Assembly: GCA_035536455.1 (NCBI GenBank) | Contig: DATLOC010000043.1 | Location: forward strand, 1 to 64,000 | DNA from: DASUNQ01 sp035536455 | Lineage (GTDB): Bacteria > Acidobacteriota > Thermoanaerobaculia > Multivoradales > UBA5704 | Direction: 5' to 3' | DNA length: 64,000 nt | Part shown: in pieces, positions 50,812 through 60,504 of the stretch | Layout of the letters: every line of letters begins with the position of its first letter | Numbering within the stretch: the stretch's first letter is position 1 | Program-made: the position numbers and the translations under genes | The notes under the pieces: generated by a model | The model's database searches: none | Told to the model about the DNA's origin: nothing | The model's input: only the letters and a program-made list of their open reading frames with translations

Positions 50812-52089
50812 ATGAATCTCGCGCTCGCCACCCTGGCCGGCCTATCGGTGCTGGCGGTCCTGGTCTGGCTGCTGCTCCAGCTCCAGCGCACCTCGTTCCT
50901 GGCGCGGCAGCTCGCCTTTCCGCTCTACGTCGCGGCGGCGACGGCGGGGCTGTGGACCGCCACCCTCTTCCCCGCCGGCAAACGGGCGCTGCCGGCCTTC
51001 GAGTGGGCGCTCGTCTTCCTGGTCTGCGTCACCGTCCTGCGCGTCCTCGGCCTCTTCCTCTTCGAGGTCCACCTCCACGGCCGGCGCGGCCTGCGGCTGC
51101 CGCCGCTGCTGCCGGCGGTGGCGATGGGGCTGGCCTACGCCGTCACCGCGCTGATCAGCCTCAAGCTCAAGTTCCAGGACCTCTCGTTCACCGCCCTCCT
51201 CGCCTCGACCGCCGTCACCTCGCTGGTCCTCGGCCTCGCGCTGCAGCCCATCCTCGCCAACTTCTTCGCCGGCCTGGTCGTCAGCCTCGAGCGGCCGTTC
51301 CGCATCAACGACTGGATCAAGGTCGGGGACGTCGAGGGGCGCGTCGTGGCGATCAACTGGCGCACCACGCACCTGCGCACGCGCGACAACGACAACGTGA
51401 TCTTCCCCAACAGCAAGATCTCCGACGAGCGCGTCCTCAACTACTTCTACCCCCAGCCGATGCACCTGGAGCGGATCGTCGTCGGCGTCCACTACCGCAC
51501 GCCGCCCTACCGCGTGCGCCGCGCCCTGCTGGAGTGCGCGGCCGGGGTGCCCGGGGCGCTGGAGAAGCCGACGCCGGAGGTCTACCTGCTCGCCTTCGGT
51601 GACAGCGCCGTGACCTACGAGCTGCGGGTGTGGATCGAGGACATCGCGCAGCAGCCGCGCATCGCCAGCGACCTGCGCACCAGGATCTGGGAGGAGTTCA
51701 AGCGCGAGGGGCTGGTCATCCCCTACCCCATCCAGACCCTCGAGCTGGCGCCGCGGGCGCGGGCGCGCCTGCCGCAGAGCGAGGAGGGGCCGCCGCCGGC
51801 GCGCCTCTTCGTCGCCGAGGGGCCGGACCGCGGCCGGTCGCTGGAGCTCGACGGCGCGGCGGTGACCCTCGGGCGCTCGCGCGGCTGCGCGCTCCCCCTC
51901 TCCGACCCCAACGCCAGCAAGGAGCACCTCAAGATCGAATGGACCCCGGAGGGCTATCTGATGTCCGACCTCGGCAGCAGCTTCGGCACCCTGGTCAACG
52001 GCCGGCCGGCGACCACCGCCCTGCTCCGGCCGCTCGACCGCATCGCCGTCGGCGAGACGACCATCGTCTTCGAGAGCGATGCCCGCTGA
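50812..52089 (+). CDS. Mechanosensitive ion channel (MscS family) fused to an FHA domain
   Basis: 425 residues. Four or so N-terminal membrane helices (5-145), then the MscS pore and beta domain: LVLGLALQPILANFFAGLVV, FRINDWIKVGDVEGRVVAIN, TRDNDNVIFPNSKISDERVL. The C-terminal mixed domain ends near 310. A forkhead-associated domain occupies about 325-425 (ARLFVAEGPDRGRSLELDGA, VTLGRSRGCALPLSDPNASK, MSDLGSSFGTLVNGRPATTA) with the Arg, Ser/Asn and Gly residues of a phosphothreonine-binding site. It overlaps the pseudokinase gene by 11 bases. Confidence 0.9.
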   Translation: MNLALATLAGLSVLAVLVWLLLQLQRTSFLARQLAFPLYVAAATAGLWTATLFPAGKRALPAFEWALVFLVCVTVLRVLGLFLFEVHLHGRRGLRLPPLLPAVAMGLAYAVTALISLKLKFQDLSFTALLASTAVTSLVLGLALQPILANFFAGLVVSLERPFRINDWIKVGDVEGRVVAINWRTTHLRTRDNDNVIFPNSKISDERVLNYFYPQPMHLERIVVGVHYRTPPYRVRRALLECAAGVPGALEKPTPEVYLLAFGDSAVTYELRVWIEDIAQQPRIASDLRTRIWEEFKREGLVIPYPIQTLELAPRARARLPQSEEGPPPARLFVAEGPDRGRSLELDGAAVTLGRSRGCALPLSDPNASKEHLKIEWTPEGYLMSDLGSSFGTLVNGRPATTALLRPLDRIAVGETTIVFESDAR

Positions 52090-53047
52090 GACGCCGGAGC
52101 GGCTCGGTCCCTATCAGGTGCTGGCCCCGCTCGGCCGGCGCGGCTCGCTGGTCGTCTACGACGGGGTGGAGGCGGCGAGCAACCGCCCGGTGACGCTCAA
52201 GGCGCTGCAGCCTCGCCTGGCCGAGAACCCAGAGGCGGTGCGCCGCTTCGAGGCGGCGGTGGAGGCGGCGGCCCGGCTCCCCCACCACGCGCACGTGCTG
52301 CCCGTCCTCGGCCGCGGCCAGGAGGACGGCGTCCCCTTCGCCGCCTTCGAGCGCTTCTCCGGCACGCCGCTGCACGAGGTGCTGCGGCAGCGGCGGCTGT
52401 CGCTGCAGGAGGCGATGGAGGTCGTCAAGGCGATCTGCCGCGGCCTCCAGCACGCCCACGCGCGCGGCCTGATGCACGGCAACCTCGACCCCTGGACGGT
52501 GCTGGTGGCGCCCGACCTCTCGGAAGTCCAGCTCACCGACTTCGGCCTCGGCCGGCTGCCGGCGCCGACCAGCCTGACGACGACGATCAACACCACCGAG
52601 ATCACCCTCAGCGGCTTCCACTACCTCGCCCCCGAGCTCCTGGAGATGAACGCCCAGGGCGACGCCCGCGCCGACCTCTACTCGGCCGGCGTCATGTTCC
52701 ACGAGATGCTGACCGGCCGGGCGCCGGGGGGGAAGTTCAGCCTGCCGAGCCAGCTGAACGGCGAGCTGCCGTCGGAGATCGACGTCGTCGTGCTGAAGTG
52801 CCTGGCCCGCCGCCCCGAGGACCGCTACCGCAGCGCCGGCGAGCTGCTGGCCGAGCTGGAGCGGCTGGAGGAGGCGCTCCGCCTGCGCCTCCTCTCCGAG
52901 CTGCGCGGCATCACCCGCGGGACCTCGCGCCTCCTCGGCGGCGGCGAGGAGGCCGGCAGCGGCGGCGGCAAGCGGACGCTGCTGCTGGTCGTGGCGATCG
53001 CCGTCCTGCTGGCGCTCCTCGCCGCGGCCGGGCTGCTGCTGACCTGA
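52079..53047 (+). CDS. Tail-anchored protein pseudokinase
   Basis: 322 residues. Kinase fold: GRRGSLVVYDG in place of the Gly-loop, Lys41 (PVTLKALQP), DFGLG at 154-158, APE-like LAPELLEM and DARADLYSAGVMFHEMLTGR. The catalytic loop HRDxxxxN is HGNLDPWT (133-140), so the base Asp is Asn135 and the metal Asn is Thr140; catalysis is unlikely. A single helix TLLLVVAIAVLLALLAAAGL ends the protein, with almost nothing beyond it. Its gene starts inside the MscS-FHA gene, so the two are translated together. Confidence 0.87.
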   Translation: MPAETPERLGPYQVLAPLGRRGSLVVYDGVEAASNRPVTLKALQPRLAENPEAVRRFEAAVEAAARLPHHAHVLPVLGRGQEDGVPFAAFERFSGTPLHEVLRQRRLSLQEAMEVVKAICRGLQHAHARGLMHGNLDPWTVLVAPDLSEVQLTDFGLGRLPAPTSLTTTINTTEITLSGFHYLAPELLEMNAQGDARADLYSAGVMFHEMLTGRAPGGKFSLPSQLNGELPSEIDVVVLKCLARRPEDRYRSAGELLAELERLEEALRLRLLSELRGITRGTSRLLGGGEEAGSGGGKRTLLLVVAIAVLLALLAAAGLLLT

Positions 53048-53048
53048 C

Positions 53049-55478
53049 CTACTCGGCGCGCAGGGCCACGATCGGGTCGACCTGCGTCGCCCGCCGCGCC
53101 GGCAGCCAGCTCGCCACGAGCGCCACCAGCGCCAGCAGCACCGGCACCGCCGCGAAGGTCAGCGGGTCGGTCGTCCGCACGCCGTAGAGGAAGCTGGCCA
53201 GGAGGCGCGTGGCGAGGTAGGCCGCCACCAGCCCCACCGCCGCTCCGACCAGCACCAGCCGCAGCCCCTGCCCGACGACCAGCCGCTGCACCTGCTCGCG
53301 GCGGGCGCCGAGGGCCATGCGCAGCCCCATCTCGTGGCGGCGCTGGGTGACACCGTAGCTGATGACGCCGTAGACGCCGACCGAGGCGAGCACCAGGGCG
53401 AGGCCGGCAAAGATGGCGAGTAGCGTGGTGCGGAAGCGCTGCTCGGCGAGCGACTCGGCCACCACCTTGGTCAGCGGGCGGACGCTGAAGACCGGCAGGT
53501 CGGCGTCGGCGCGGCGCACCGCCTCGCGCACCGGGTCCGCGAGGCGCATCGGGTCGCCGTCGGTGCGCACCACCAGCACGGCGGCCGAGGACGGGGCCTG
53601 CGCCATCGGCAGGTAGGTCTCCGCCGCCGGCTCGGTGTCGAGCGTCGTGTGGCGCACGTCGCCGACCACGCCGACCACCGTCCGCCATTCGACGTCGTCG
53701 TCGCCGGGGTCGTCGAAGGTGAAGCGCTTGCCGACGGCCTCCTCGCCGGGCCAGGTCTTCTCGGCCATCGTGCGGTTGATCACCGCCACCGGCAGGCCGC
53801 CGTCGCGGTCGCCGGCGTTCAGGCGCCGGCCGCGGACGAGGGGGATGGCGAGCGATTCGAGGTAGCCGGGGGTGACGAAGCGGATGTGGCTCGTCTCCTC
53901 CTGGCCCGGCGGCGGCTCGGGACGCCCCTCGACGACGAAGCTCAGCACGTAGGCGCTGCCGCCGAGCGGCAGCGGGTAGCCGGCGCCGGCGCTCACCACG
54001 CTCGGGAGCCCGCGCACCTCCGCCAGCACCTCGTCGTAGAAGGCGGCGATGCGCGGATCGCCGTCGTCGTCCGGGTAGCGCGCCTCGGGCAAGTTCAGCT
54101 CGAGGGTCAGGGTGCCGGCGGTCTCGAAGCCCGGGCTGACGGCCGAGAGGCCGACGAGGCTGCGCAAGAGGAGCCCTGCGGCGACCAGCAGCACTAGGGT
54201 GAGCGCCACCTCGACGATCACCAGAGCGCCGCGCGCCGAGCGCGCGCGCACGCCGGCGCTCGCCCCGCGGCCCCCTTCCTTGAGGGTGCCTTGGAGGTCG
54301 GGGCGCGCGGCGTGGAGGGCCGGCACGAGGCCGAAGACCAAGCCGGTGACGACCGCCAGCGCGAGGGTGAAGAGGAGGACGGGAGGCTCGAGGCCGATCT
54401 CGGCGGCGCGCGGAATGTTGTCGGCGTTCATGGCGACCAGGGCGCGGGTGCCCCAGAGGGCGACGAGGAGCCCGAGGCCGGCGCCGGCCAGGGCCAGCAG
54501 CACGCTCTCGGTCAGGAACTGGCGCACCAGGCGGCCGCGGCCGGCGCCGAGCGCGGTGCGCACCGCCACCTCGCGCTCGCGCGACGCCATCCGCGCCAGC
54601 AGCAGGTTGGCGACGTTGGCGCATGCGATCAGCAGCACCACCGCCACCGTCGCCATCAGCACCAGCAGCGCCGGGCGGACGTCCTCGACGATCAGCTCGC
54701 GCAGCGGCACCGCGTTGACCGTCCAGCCGGTGTTGCTGTCCGGGTACTGCTTCTCGAGGCGGCTGGCGATGACCGTGAGCTCCGCCTGCGCCCGCGCGAC
54801 CGGGACGCCGGGCTTGAGCCGCCCGACGACGCCGAGGAAGTGGCCGCCGCGCATCTGCGGCGTGATCTCCAGGGCGAGCGGCGTCCAGACCTCGACGCGG
54901 CTGGGGAACTGGAAGCCCTCGGGGGCGATGCCGACGACGGTGTGCGGCGTCCCCTCGAGCTCGATGGTGCGGCCGACGAGCTGGCGGTCGGCGCCGAAGC
55001 GGCGGCGCCAGAGCTCGTGCGAGAGGACGGCGACCGGCGGCGCACCGGGACGGTCGTCGGCGGCGCCGATGCCGCGGCCGAGCGCCGGCGGTACCTCGAG
55101 GGTCTCGAAGAATCCGGCCGAGATCTGGGTGCCCTCCAGCCGCTCGGGCTCGGCGCCGCCGCCGGTCAGGCTGGGGTTGGCGCGCGTCATGGCGGCCATG
55201 CCGGCGAAGGAGCGGCTCTGGGCGCGCCAATCGACGAAGTTGGGCGGCGAGGAGGTGAAGCGGTCGAAGCCGCGGGAGGGGTTGGCGTCGATGAGCATCA
55301 CCAGCCGCTCGGGGCTGGGGTACGGCAGCGGCTCGAGGAGCACGCCGTAGACGACGCTGAAGATGGCGGTGTTGGCGCCGATCCCGAGTGCCAGCGCCAG
55401 GAGCGCGGCGGCGGTGTGGCCGGGGCTGCGGCGCAGGGAGCGGAGGGCGAAGCGGATGTCCTGCCAGAGTCTTTCCAA
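53049..55478 (-). CDS. ADOP-family ABC transporter permease (MacB/FtsX type)
   Basis: 809 residues. Signature start MERLWQDIRFALRSLRRSPG, then a MacB periplasmic core domain between the first helix (AAALLALALGIGANTAIFSV) and PLRELIVEDVRPALLVLMAT. Two FtsX cores follow, each with three helices: VAVVLLIACANVANLLLARM and ALVLASVGVYGVISYGVTQR. Motif RREQVQRLVVGQGLRLVLVG and the ending PARRATQVDPIVALRAE are typical. ADOP proteins are exceptionally numerous in Acidobacteria and lack adjacent ATPases, as here. Probable role in export or mechanotransmission; substrate unknown. Confidence 0.94.
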   Translation of the reverse strand: MERLWQDIRFALRSLRRSPGHTAAALLALALGIGANTAIFSVVYGVLLEPLPYPSPERLVMLIDANPSRGFDRFTSSPPNFVDWRAQSRSFAGMAAMTRANPSLTGGGAEPERLEGTQISAGFFETLEVPPALGRGIGAADDRPGAPPVAVLSHELWRRRFGADRQLVGRTIELEGTPHTVVGIAPEGFQFPSRVEVWTPLALEITPQMRGGHFLGVVGRLKPGVPVARAQAELTVIASRLEKQYPDSNTGWTVNAVPLRELIVEDVRPALLVLMATVAVVLLIACANVANLLLARMASREREVAVRTALGAGRGRLVRQFLTESVLLALAGAGLGLLVALWGTRALVAMNADNIPRAAEIGLEPPVLLFTLALAVVTGLVFGLVPALHAARPDLQGTLKEGGRGASAGVRARSARGALVIVEVALTLVLLVAAGLLLRSLVGLSAVSPGFETAGTLTLELNLPEARYPDDDGDPRIAAFYDEVLAEVRGLPSVVSAGAGYPLPLGGSAYVLSFVVEGRPEPPPGQEETSHIRFVTPGYLESLAIPLVRGRRLNAGDRDGGLPVAVINRTMAEKTWPGEEAVGKRFTFDDPGDDDVEWRTVVGVVGDVRHTTLDTEPAAETYLPMAQAPSSAAVLVVRTDGDPMRLADPVREAVRRADADLPVFSVRPLTKVVAESLAEQRFRTTLLAIFAGLALVLASVGVYGVISYGVTQRRHEMGLRMALGARREQVQRLVVGQGLRLVLVGAAVGLVAAYLATRLLASFLYGVRTTDPLTFAAVPVLLALVALVASWLPARRATQVDPIVALRAE

Positions 55479-55553
55479 GGGGAGGCCTCCCGGGCGTTCT
55501 TACCTCTACGCAGGCGCGGGGCCAGGGTTTTTCCTCGCGTAGTATCCGCCGCG

Positions 55554-56132
55554 ATGGACCTCAGCCCCGAGCAGCAGCGCGCTCTCGATTACCTCCGCCG
55601 CAAGGGGACGGAGGCGCCGGTCGAGCGGCTGCGCGAGCACGTGGCGGGGACGTTCGCCGAGCTGGAGGCGCTGCTCGACGGCGTGCCGCGGGCGCTGCGA
55701 ACGAGCCGCCCGGGACCGGGGCGCTGGTCGGTGCAGGAGGTCGTCGATCACCTCGTCGAGAGCCACCGGCCGGCGCTGGCGCAGCTCCGGTCGCTGGTCG
55801 CCGGCGAGCGCCCGGCGGGCGGGCCGGTGCCGGCGAGCCTGCAGTCGGCGGCGCCGCACGCGATCCCGTGGGACGACCTGGTCGCCGAGCTGCGCGCGAT
55901 CGACCGCGGCTTCCGTGAGGTCCTCGCCAGCGCCGGCGATGCCTCGCTGGAGGTCACCGGCCCGATCGTCATGGTGGTCAAGGTGGCGGACGAGGCCGGC
56001 GCCGTCGCGCCGGTGTCGTCCGAGCACGAGCTGGACTGGAAGGCCTTCGCCCAGGTCTTCCGCGTCCACACCGTCCAGCACCGCGACCAGATCCGCGCGA
56101 CGCTCTCCGCCTTGGGGCAGAGCACTGCATGA
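55554..56132 (+). CDS. DinB family protein
   Basis: 192 residues. DinB pattern: LREHVAGTFAELEALLDGVP, RPGPGRWSVQEVVDHLVESH and the terminal FRVHTVQHRDQIRATLSALG. Candidate metal-binding His residues lie in DHLVESH and HTVQHRDQ, correctly spaced for the family. It is cytoplasmic (no signal), unlike the DinB-like gene at 50110. Starts 75 bases from the divergent ADOP permease; its stop overlaps the start of the lipoprotein gene (ATGA). Confidence 0.87.
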   Translation: MDLSPEQQRALDYLRRKGTEAPVERLREHVAGTFAELEALLDGVPRALRTSRPGPGRWSVQEVVDHLVESHRPALAQLRSLVAGERPAGGPVPASLQSAAPHAIPWDDLVAELRAIDRGFREVLASAGDASLEVTGPIVMVVKVADEAGAVAPVSSEHELDWKAFAQVFRVHTVQHRDQIRATLSALGQSTA

Positions 56133-56563
56133 CGCGTCTCCTCCTCTGCCTCGCCGTCCTCTGCCTGACCGCTTGCCGGCCGGCACCGCCGGCGCCGCGG
56201 CCGCCTTCGCCGGAGCCTTCCGAGAACCCGCGCTGGGAAGCCGTCTGGGAGGATGCCCGCCGCCGCGGGGTCGATTTCCGCGGCCTTGGTCAGGAGCCGG
56301 GGTGGTACGTGGAGGTCAAGGAGGGCGAAGAGGTCCTGCTCGTCGCCGACTACGGCGAGCGGCGGGTGGTCACGCCGGCGCCCAGCAAGACCGTGCAGGG
56401 CACGCGCACGACCTACCGCTCCCGTACCGCCGAGCACACGCTGTCGATCCTGGTCGAGGCCACCCCCTGCAGCGACGCGATGAGCGGCATCCCCTTCGAG
56501 GCGACGGTCACGGTCACTCTGGACGACCAGGAGTACCGCGGCTGCGGTAGGGCCCTGCCCTAG
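56129..56563 (+). CDS. COG3650-like membrane lipoprotein
   Basis: 144 residues. Lipobox LAVLCLTAC (Cys16). The mature protein: VDFRGLGQEPGWYVEVKEGE, LVADYGERRVVTPAPSK, TYRSRTAEHTLSILVEATPC and SGIPFEATVTVTLDDQEYRG resemble the small barrel of COG3650/META-like lipoproteins. Two Cys late in the protein (PCSDAMS, RGCG) could form a disulfide. It is translationally coupled to the DinB gene and eight bases ahead of the SDR gene, so the three form an operon. Confidence 0.78.
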   Translation: MTRLLLCLAVLCLTACRPAPPAPRPPSPEPSENPRWEAVWEDARRRGVDFRGLGQEPGWYVEVKEGEEVLLVADYGERRVVTPAPSKTVQGTRTTYRSRTAEHTLSILVEATPCSDAMSGIPFEATVTVTLDDQEYRGCGRALP

Positions 56564-56571
56564 GAGAACTC

Positions 56572-57393
<822 letters not shown>

Positions 57394-57396
57394 TCC

Positions 57397-57414
57397 CGGC
57401 CGGCGCGCCGGCCG
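57397..57414. terminator. 18-bp perfect GC palindrome between convergent genes
   Basis: CGGCCGGCG followed immediately by its complement CGCCGGCCG. It lies a few bases after the SDR stop and just before the stop of the small minus-strand gene. As RNA the centre would form a loop of a few bases with a GC stem; no T run follows. A bidirectional intrinsic-type terminator or a protein site are both possible. Confidence 0.38.
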
Positions 57415-57417
57415 CCC

Positions 57418-57600
57418 TTACCTCACGGCCGCGCCGCGGCCGACCACGAACCCCGCGATGCCGAGCACGATCGCGATCACGCCCAGGACCCGGGTGAGCG
57501 TGAGACCGCAGGCGATGCAGACGATGCCGTCGGGCGTGAACATCAGAGCGCCGACGATGATGAGGAAAGCGAACGCCAGGACGCGGACGAGATTCGGCAT
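57418..57600 (-). CDS. Small two-helix membrane protein
   Basis: 60 residues, start after AGGAG. Two hydrophobic helices: VRVLAFAFLIIVGALMF (5-21) and LGVIAIVLGIAGFVVG (39-54), joined by a loop with two Cys (CIAC). The C-terminus is short and basic (RGAAVR). It resembles small inner-membrane proteins of the DUF type; family not identified. Separated from the receiver-LpxC gene by 95 bases on the same strand. Confidence 0.65.
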   Translation of the reverse strand: MPNLVRVLAFAFLIIVGALMFTPDGIVCIACGLTLTRVLGVIAIVLGIAGFVVGRGAAVR

Positions 57601-57695
57601 CTCCTTGCCTCCTCGAGCAGCCGCTGGTGGACGGCAACCCCGCAGTGGGCGGCGAGACCAGTGAGGGGAACGCTGTCGGGTGAGCCGCGCGGATC

Positions 57696-59012
57696 CTAGG
57701 TCAGCGTGCGGGAGGCGTCAACCGGCGGCGCCGCCAGGATCGTCTTGAGCATCGCGATGTTGTCGCGGTGGCCGGTCAGCTTGGCGGTGACCTTGCCGCG
57801 GATCGGGTAGCCCAGGAGAAAGAAGTCGCCGAGGATATCGAGGATCTTGTGGCGCGCGAACTCGTCGGGGAAGCGGAGCTCGGTGTTGACGATCTCGTCT
57901 TCGCCGACCAGGATGAAGTTGTCGAGCCGCCCGCCGGAGCCCAGCCCCAGCTCGTTCATCATCTTGAGGTCCTTCAGAAAGCCGAAGGTGCGGGCCGGCG
58001 CAATCTCTTCTTGATAGCGGGCGAAGTCGGTGAGCGTGAAGTCGTAGCGCTGCTCCCCGACCGGCGGCGGGTAGCGCAGCTCGTAGGAGACCGCGAAGCC
58101 GTCGTAGGGCTCGAGCGCCAGGCTCTTGCCGCCCGCGCCGGCCACCTCGTAGCGCCGGTCGATCACGATCTCCTGCCGCGGCGCATCCTGGTCGACGACG
58201 CCGACCTCGTCGAGCACGCGGCAGAACTCCAGCGCCGAGCCGTCGAGGACCGGCAGCTCGCCGTGCACCTTGACCAGCAGGTTCCCCACCCCGGCGGCGT
58301 GGAGGGCGGAGAGGAAGTGCTCCACCGTGCGCACGCTCTCGCCGTCGGTGGAGAGCGTCGTGGCGTAGTCGGTGTCGGCGACGGCGCTGACGTGCGCCGG
58401 GATCTCCGCCCCGGCCGGCAGGGTCACGAAGTGGACGCCGGTGTCGGGCGGCAGCGGCTGGATGACCATGCCGGTGCGCCCGCCGGAGTGGAGGCCCAGG
58501 CCGTAGATCACCGTGCTGTGGCGGATCGTGCGCTGCGGCCGGTCGCTGGTGCGCAGCAGCGGCACCGGCGGCGGCGGCTCGAGCTGCCGCTCCTCGGCGC
58601 GCGACGGCCCGGCCGGCGCCGGCAGCGCCGCCTCGCCGCCCAGGCTGCGCTTCATCGCCAGTGCGCCGGCCACGGCGTCCACGGCGCGCCGGTACGACAG
58701 CGGCTTCTCGAGGTAGTCGAAGGCCCCCATCTTGATCGCCTTGACCGCGGTCGCCGTGGTGCCGTGCCCCGACATCATGACGACCGCCGCCGCCGGGTCG
58801 GACTCGCGCAGCGCCTTCAGGGTCTCGAGCCCGTCGCGGTCGGCCAGCCAGACGTCGAGGAAGACCACGTCCGGCCGCGCCTCGGCGTAGAGCCGGAGCG
58901 CGTCGGCGCCGCTGCGCGTGGCGAGGGTGCGGTACCCCTCGTCGGCGAGGATCCCCGACAGTGTGGTCAGGATCCCCGGCTCGTCGTCGACGATCAGCAC
59001 GAGGTCGCTCAT
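57696..59012 (-). CDS. lpxC: Response-regulator receiver domain fused to LpxC deacetylase
   Basis: 438 residues. Residues 1-115 are a complete CheY-like receiver: LVLIVDDEPGILTTLSGIL, phospho-acceptor Asp53 (VVFLDVWLADRDG), MMSGHG with switch Ser81, and Lys103 (YLEKPLSY). A Pro-rich linker (130-160) leads to LpxC (160-438): STVIYGLGLHSGG, Glu231/His232 (TVEHFLSALHAAG), His388 and Asp392 (FARHKILDILGDF) and His415 (LTGHRDN). These include the zinc ligands and catalytic Glu. LpxC commits UDP-acyl-GlcNAc to lipid A synthesis in the cytoplasm. No histidine kinase gene lies next to it. Confidence 0.94.
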   Translation of the reverse strand: MSDLVLIVDDEPGILTTLSGILADEGYRTLATRSGADALRLYAEARPDVVFLDVWLADRDGLETLKALRESDPAAAVVMMSGHGTTATAVKAIKMGAFDYLEKPLSYRRAVDAVAGALAMKRSLGGEAALPAPAGPSRAEERQLEPPPPVPLLRTSDRPQRTIRHSTVIYGLGLHSGGRTGMVIQPLPPDTGVHFVTLPAGAEIPAHVSAVADTDYATTLSTDGESVRTVEHFLSALHAAGVGNLLVKVHGELPVLDGSALEFCRVLDEVGVVDQDAPRQEIVIDRRYEVAGAGGKSLALEPYDGFAVSYELRYPPPVGEQRYDFTLTDFARYQEEIAPARTFGFLKDLKMMNELGLGSGGRLDNFILVGEDEIVNTELRFPDEFARHKILDILGDFFLLGYPIRGKVTAKLTGHRDNIAMLKTILAAPPVDASRTLT

Positions 59013-59044
59013 GACGGGTGTACGGGAGGCGGCCGCCGGAGAGT

Positions 59045-60496
59045 CTATCGCCCGGCGGGCGGCGGATCGGCCGGCGGCTGGCCGAGGCGCGGCTCCATCT
59101 CGGCCGCGGCGTAGGCCACGACCGCCCAGGCGGCGACGTTCTGGTCGAGGTCGCGCGCCGAGACGTGAGCCAGCGTGTCGTTCGGCGAGTGGTGGACGTC
59201 GAAGTAGAAGGTGCCGTCCTGGGCGAGGGAGACGATCGGCACGCGCGCCGGACGGATGGGGATGAGGTCGGCGCCGCCGCTCGCCGTGTTGTTGCCGCGG
59301 CCGACGCCGAGCGGTTCCAGGAGGGCGGCGATCTCGTCCATCGCCGCCAGCGACTCGGCGGCGACGCGCGAGGAGAGCTCGTAGACGCGCCCCGAGCCGA
59401 AGTCGGACTCGCCGGCCAGGACGTGCCGCGGCAGCTCCGCCGCGTGCGCCGCGGCGTAGGCGTTGGCGCCCGAGAGCCCGAACTCCTCGTTGGCGTAGAG
59501 GACGACCCGCACGGTGCGCCGCGGCGGGCGCGGCAGCTGGGCGACGCGGCGCGCCGCCTCGACGACGATGCCGCAGCCGGCGGCGTCGTCCTCGGCGCCG
59601 GTGCCGAGGTCCCAGGAGTCGAGGTGGCAGGCGAGGAGGACGACCTCCTCCGGCCGCTCCCGCCCGACGACCTCGCCGATCACGTTGGCGGAGGGCTCGG
59701 GCGGCAGCTCGCGGCTGCGCAGGACCAGGCGGAAGCGCACCGGCTTACCGCTCGCCAGCGCCGCCTGGAGGAGGTCGGCGTCGGGGTTGGAGAGCGCGGC
59801 GGCGGGGATGCGCGGCACCCCGTCCTCGTAGCGCGTGGTGCCGGTGTGCGGCAGGCGGTCGTCGGAGGTGCCGACCGAGCGGATGAGCAGCGCCACGGCG
59901 CCGAGGTTGGCGGCGCGCGACGGCCCGGCGCCGCGGATCCCGACGGTGCGGCCGTAGCCGGCGCCGTCGCGCCGGCGCGCCATGCGCGGCGACAGGAAGA
60001 CGATCTTGCCGCGCGCCCGCTCGCCCAGGGCGTCGAGCGCGTCGAGCGAGACGGCCTCGACGACCTCGGCCTCGATCCCCGTCTCCGGCGTCGCGACGCT
60101 GCCGCCGAGAGCGGCGAGCACCACGGGCTGCGGAAAGGGGGAAAGGATGCTCCCTTCGATCGTGCCGCGCTCCCAGTGCGGCACCGTGACCGGCTCGGCG
60201 CGGACGTTGGAGAAGCCCAGGCCGCGCAAGGTGCGCAGCCCCCACTGGACGGCGGCCTTGTCCCCCGGCGAGCCAGCGAGGCGCGGCCCGACCTCGGTGG
60301 TCAGCGAGCGGACGATCTCGTAGGCGCCGGTCCCCTGCAGCGCGCCGTCGCGCAGGGCGGCGGCGGTGGCATGGACCTCGGGCGAGAGGGAGACGGGAGC
60401 GGCCGGGGCGGTGTCCGGGGCAGTTGGGGCCTGGGCGGCCAGCAGGCCGGCGACCGCCAGGGCGAGCCCCGCGAGGAGGCCGGCGACGAGCCTCAC
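59045..60496 (-). CDS. Secreted M28-family aminopeptidase / carboxypeptidase
   Basis: 483 residues from GTG 60496 (signal VRLVAGLLAGLALAVAGLLA). A PA-like inserted domain follows (KIVFLSPRMARRRDGAGYGR). M28 metal residues: VVLLACHLDSWDLGTGAEDD with His and Asp, VVLYANEEFGLSGANAYAAA with the catalytic Glu pair, AGESDFGSGRVYELSS, and the final His in FDVHHSPNDTLAHV. All metal ligands appear present. It should cleave peptides in the periplasm. Located eight bases after the desaturase gene on the same strand. Confidence 0.92.
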   Translation of the reverse strand: MRLVAGLLAGLALAVAGLLAAQAPTAPDTAPAAPVSLSPEVHATAAALRDGALQGTGAYEIVRSLTTEVGPRLAGSPGDKAAVQWGLRTLRGLGFSNVRAEPVTVPHWERGTIEGSILSPFPQPVVLAALGGSVATPETGIEAEVVEAVSLDALDALGERARGKIVFLSPRMARRRDGAGYGRTVGIRGAGPSRAANLGAVALLIRSVGTSDDRLPHTGTTRYEDGVPRIPAAALSNPDADLLQAALASGKPVRFRLVLRSRELPPEPSANVIGEVVGRERPEEVVLLACHLDSWDLGTGAEDDAAGCGIVVEAARRVAQLPRPPRRTVRVVLYANEEFGLSGANAYAAAHAAELPRHVLAGESDFGSGRVYELSSRVAAESLAAMDEIAALLEPLGVGRGNNTASGGADLIPIRPARVPIVSLAQDGTFYFDVHHSPNDTLAHVSARDLDQNVAAWAVVAYAAAEMEPRLGQPPADPPPAGR

Positions 60497-60504
60497 GGGC
60501 CGAA

